A stretch of DNA of 33,407 nt from Streptomyces hilarionis (GTDB taxonomy: Bacteria > Actinomycetota > Actinomycetes > Streptomycetales > Streptomycetaceae), in assembly GCF_024539675.1 (NCBI RefSeq), contig NZ_JAHHIT010000106.1, forward strand, positions 1 to 33,407, read 5' to 3'. Of the stretch, positions 30,922 through 33,407 are shown piece after piece. The notes beneath the pieces were generated by a model. That model did not search any database. It saw nothing but the letters and a program-made list of their open reading frames with translations, and was not told where the DNA came from. Positions within the stretch are counted from its first letter, which is position 1, and each line of letters starts with the position of its first letter. The position numbers were made by a program, and so were the translations under genes.

Positions 30922-32953
30922 CCCGGGGCGCCGGCCGCGGGTCGTGCGGCTGTTCCCGTTCCGAGCCGCACAGCTCACCGTTGAGCTCCTTGACCAGCTG
31001 GACGAGGTCGGTGGGCCGGTTGGGGCCCCACCAGTCGCCGAGCAGTCGGGCGAGCGACTCCTCGCGGACCTCGGCGAGCCGGTCGGCGACCTCACGGCCC
31101 TCGGCGGTGAGCACCATGTCGAGGCCCTCGCGCACGGCGAGCCGGCGCACCTCGACCTGCCGGGCCGCCTCGATGATCACCGGCAGCGGGACGGTGCTGC
31201 GCTCGGCCAGCACCGCCGGCTCGACGCTGCCGTACCGCTTGATCCGCAGCAGCAGCCAGCTCGCGGCCGGGAGGAGGTCGTAGCCGGCCCGCGCGGTGAT
31301 CTTCCGGTAGATCTCGCGGCGGCCCTCGTGGGTGCCGAGGACCGACAGCGCCCGGCAGACCTCGTCGTAGGAGGAGCGCTCGACGGGGTTGCTGGCGAGG
31401 GTCTCGGTCACGTCGGGCGCGGTGACCGAGCCGCGCAGCGGATCCTCCCGCAGGAACCAGGCCAGGACGAAGCCCAGGAGCGCGACGGGGGCCGCGTACA
31501 GGAAGACGTCGGTGATGGACGAGGCGTACGCGTGCAGGACGCGCGGGCGCAGGTCGGACGGCAGGGCGGCGATGCCCCGCGGATCGGACTCCAGTGAGCC
31601 CGCCGAGACGCCGGGCGGGAGCGGGACGCCCCGGAAGGCCTCCGTGAGCTTGTCGCCCAGGCGGCTCGCGAAGACGGCGCCGAAGATGGCGACGCCGAAG
31701 GAGGCCCCGATGGAGCGGAAGAACGTCGCGCCGGAGGTGGCGACGCCGAGGTCCTCGTAGGCGACGGCGTTCTGCACGATGAGCACCAGCACCTGCATGA
31801 CCAGGCCGAGGCCGAGGCCGAAGACGAAGAAGCAGGCGCTCATCGCGGCGGTGGAGCTGTGTTCGTCGAGCCGGTGCAGCAGGAGCAGGCCGATGGTCGT
31901 CACGCCGGTGCCCGCTACGGGGAACACCTTCCAGCGGCCGGTGCGGCTGACGATCTGCCCGGAGCCCGTGGACGACAGCAGCATGCCCGCCACCATGGGC
32001 AGCATGTGCACGCCGGACATGGTCGGCGAGACGCCCTGCACCACCTGGAGGAAGGTCGGCAGGTAGGTCATCGCGCCGAACATGGCGAAGCCGACGATGA
32101 AGCTGATGACGGCGGAGAGCGTGAAGGTGCGGATGCCGAACAGCTTGAGCGGGAGGACGGGTTCGGCGGCCCGCCGCTCGACGGCGACGAAGGCCACGGC
32201 CAGCAGGACCCCGAGGACCGCCAGGCCGACGGTCTGCGGCGAGGCCCAGTCCCAGGTGGTGCCGCCGAGGGAGGCCACCAGCACGAGACAGGTGGCGACG
32301 GAGGCGATGAGGAGGGTGCCGAGATAGTCGATGACGTGCCGGGTCGACCTGCGCGGGATGTGCAGCACCGCCGCGATGACGACGAGCGCGACGACGCCGA
32401 CGGGCAGGTTGACGTAGAAGACCCAGCGCCAGCTGAGGTGCTCGGTGAACAGGCCGCCGAGCAGCGGGCCCAGAACGCTGGTCGCGCCGAACACCGCGCC
32501 GAACAGGCCCTGGTAGCGGCCGCGGTCGCGCGGCGGGACGATGTCGCCGACGATCGCCATCGACAGCACCATCAGCCCGCCGCCGCCGAGGCCCTGGACG
32601 GCGCGGAACGCGATCAACTGCGGCATGTTTTGCGCCATTCCGCACAGCGCCGATCCGATCAGGAAGAGGACGATCGCGATCTGGAACAGCCGCTTGCGCC
32701 CGTACTGGTCACCCAGTTTGCCCCACAGCGGGGTCGCGGCCGTCGACGCCAGCATGTACGCGGTGACCACCCAGGACAGGTGCTCCATACCACCGAGGTC
32801 GCTGACGATCGTCGGCAGGGCCGTCGACACGATCGTCTGGTCGAGGGCGGCGAGGAGCATGCCGAGCAGCAGGGCGCCGATCGAGACGAGGACGTTTCCG
32901 GACACGTGTTCCTGACGCGGATCCGCCGTCCTGCTGTGCGCGTCCAAGGCCAT
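30914..32953 (-). CDS. DHA2-family MFS drug exporter fused to a C-terminal winged-helix domain
   Basis: This is 679 aa. The membrane part (about residues 15-520) has the 14-helix DHA2 layout: LDQTIVSTALPTIVSDLG (helix 1 motif), GKLGDQYGRKRLF (motif A), RAVQGLGGGGLMVLS, and GPLLGGLFTEHLSWRWVFYVNLP (motif C/antiporter). It would export toxic compounds in exchange for protons. After the last helix a soluble domain (about 530-660) has EVCRALSVLGTHEGRREIYRKITARAG, YDLLPAASWLLLRI, a wing-like VLAERSTVPLPVIIEAARQVEVRRLAVREG, and TAEGREVADRLAEVREESLARLL, the layout of a MarR-type winged helix. The ATG at 32953 follows GGAGG; the frame upstream is antisense filler. Such fusions occur in actinomycetes. 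Confidence 0.87.
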   Translation of the reverse strand: MALDAHSRTADPRQEHVSGNVLVSIGALLLGMLLAALDQTIVSTALPTIVSDLGGMEHLSWVVTAYMLASTAATPLWGKLGDQYGRKRLFQIAIVLFLIGSALCGMAQNMPQLIAFRAVQGLGGGGLMVLSMAIVGDIVPPRDRGRYQGLFGAVFGATSVLGPLLGGLFTEHLSWRWVFYVNLPVGVVALVVIAAVLHIPRRSTRHVIDYLGTLLIASVATCLVLVASLGGTTWDWASPQTVGLAVLGVLLAVAFVAVERRAAEPVLPLKLFGIRTFTLSAVISFIVGFAMFGAMTYLPTFLQVVQGVSPTMSGVHMLPMVAGMLLSSTGSGQIVSRTGRWKVFPVAGTGVTTIGLLLLHRLDEHSSTAAMSACFFVFGLGLGLVMQVLVLIVQNAVAYEDLGVATSGATFFRSIGASFGVAIFGAVFASRLGDKLTEAFRGVPLPPGVSAGSLESDPRGIAALPSDLRPRVLHAYASSITDVFLYAAPVALLGFVLAWFLREDPLRGSVTAPDVTETLASNPVERSSYDEVCRALSVLGTHEGRREIYRKITARAGYDLLPAASWLLLRIKRYGSVEPAVLAERSTVPLPVIIEAARQVEVRRLAVREGLDMVLTAEGREVADRLAEVREESLARLLGDWWGPNRPTDLVQLVKELNGELCGSEREQPHDPRPAPRVS

Positions 32954-33028
32954 GGATGCCTCCTGGGGCTCTGGTGACCCTCTCCATCGTGATCGGTGTG
33001 ACCCGTTATGGCCTCTTGTAGGCGACCT

Positions 33029-33045
33029 GGATTCTGGCGGAATCC
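33029..33045. promoter_or_regulatory. Palindrome between the exporter and the next gene
   Basis: GGATTC-TGGCG-GAATCC, a perfect 6-bp inverted repeat 75 bp upstream of the exporter start and 80 bp upstream of the divergent gene. Its size suits a repressor dimer; no adjacent regulator gene is in view. Confidence 0.45.
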
Positions 33046-33124
33046 GACATTCCGGGGCCATGGGCGATCACTTGTGGAGAGGATCTGCATAATCTCTGAC
33101 GTTTGGATGGGGAGGGACGAACAC

Positions 33125-33407
33125 GTGATCGATCCGACGGGGCAGCAGGGGCGGGCGGGGCGGCAGGGACTGCCGTGTCCGGAGTGCGGCGCGCTCCGCG
33201 CGGCCGACAACACCCCGTCCTGCGCCTGCGCCCGGCGCGCCTCGGAGGCCCTGCGCGACACGCGCACGGCCGAGGCGGCAGCGGCGGAGGACTTCGATCC
33301 GTTGCGGATACGGCCGTACGTGGAACTGGACGACTCGCCCCCCGGCGCCGACGCCGGCACCGGCGCCGCCTCGGACCTCCTCCCCCGCGCCGACACCGGC
33401 GCCGCCC
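33125..33407 (+). CDS. Zinc-ribbon N-terminus of a probable peptidoglycan-binding/membrane protein (5' part)
   Basis: The start is the GTG at 33125 with GGAGGG 9 bases upstream; the gene runs off the window. The visible 94 residues begin VIDPTGQQGRAGRQG and hold a zinc-ribbon-like CPECG ... CACAR pair (Cys-x2-Cys and Cys-x-Cys), a helix ALRDTRTAEAAAAEDFDPLRIRPYVEL, and an Asp/Gly/Ala-rich stretch. Streptomyces proteins with this opening usually continue into a membrane helix and a peptidoglycan-binding domain; that part is not visible, so the role is inferred. Confidence 0.7.
   Translation, partial: MIDPTGQQGRAGRQGLPCPECGALRAADNTPSCACARRASEALRDTRTAEAAAAEDFDPLRIRPYVELDDSPPGADAGTGAASDLLPRADTGAA

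Overview
The window is very GC-rich, with actinomycete-style start sites (GTG/ATG behind GGAGG-type ribosome binding sites). Its gene families (SLT-domain secreted protein, DUF1275, CYP125, RHS/YD-repeat giants, DUF2330, DHA2 exporter with a fused winged helix) point to Streptomyces or a close relative. The species cannot be read from the sequence.

Layout. (1) 1-3.3 kb: the end of an ECF-type ABC ATPase coupled to a membrane S component, then a small secreted transglycosylase-like protein behind a strong 5'-leader hairpin, then a DUF1275 membrane protein. (2) 3.4-6.0 kb: a divergent pair, a CYP125-like steroid C26/27 monooxygenase and a FadA5-like steroid thiolase, separated by a 22-bp palindrome that closely fits the KstR operator. 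This looks like a compact steroid side-chain degradation module. (3) 6.2-22.1 kb: a polymorphic-toxin locus on the minus strand. A 1489-aa secreted FG-GAP/lectin protein lies upstream of a 2294-aa RHS/YD-repeat protein. The latter ends in a HINT (intein-like) domain and a 132-aa C-terminal toxin that I read as an SCP1.201/DddA-like cytosine deaminase, followed by an Imm1-like immunity gene. Downstream is a junkyard of horizontally acquired pieces: an integrase remnant, a DUF5919 remnant with an intact NUDIX gene, an orphan immunity-like gene and a twice-frameshifted IS5-type transposase. Last comes a displaced RHS tail that begins exactly in the HINT end motif (YVLAGATPVLVHNC), carries a different 132-aa toxin-like module and overlaps its own candidate immunity gene by 4 bp. 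Parts of this stretch are clearly more AT-rich than the flanks. (4) 22.4-33.4 kb: ordinary chromosomal genes. They are a fused GT87-like/PAP2 membrane enzyme with a small membrane partner, DUF2330, an O-methyltransferase behind a palindromic operator, an FHA-like protein, a DnaJC28/DUF1992 protein, two adjacent proteins sharing a C-terminal domain, a GNAT acetyltransferase, a DHA2 exporter fused to a winged helix, and the start of a zinc-ribbon protein cut by the window edge.

The most interesting system is the RHS locus: an active-looking secreted deaminase toxin with immunity, plus a second unrecognised toxin/immunity cassette stored as a headless tail next to an insertion sequence. The second candidate is the CYP125/FadA5 pair with its KstR-like operator.
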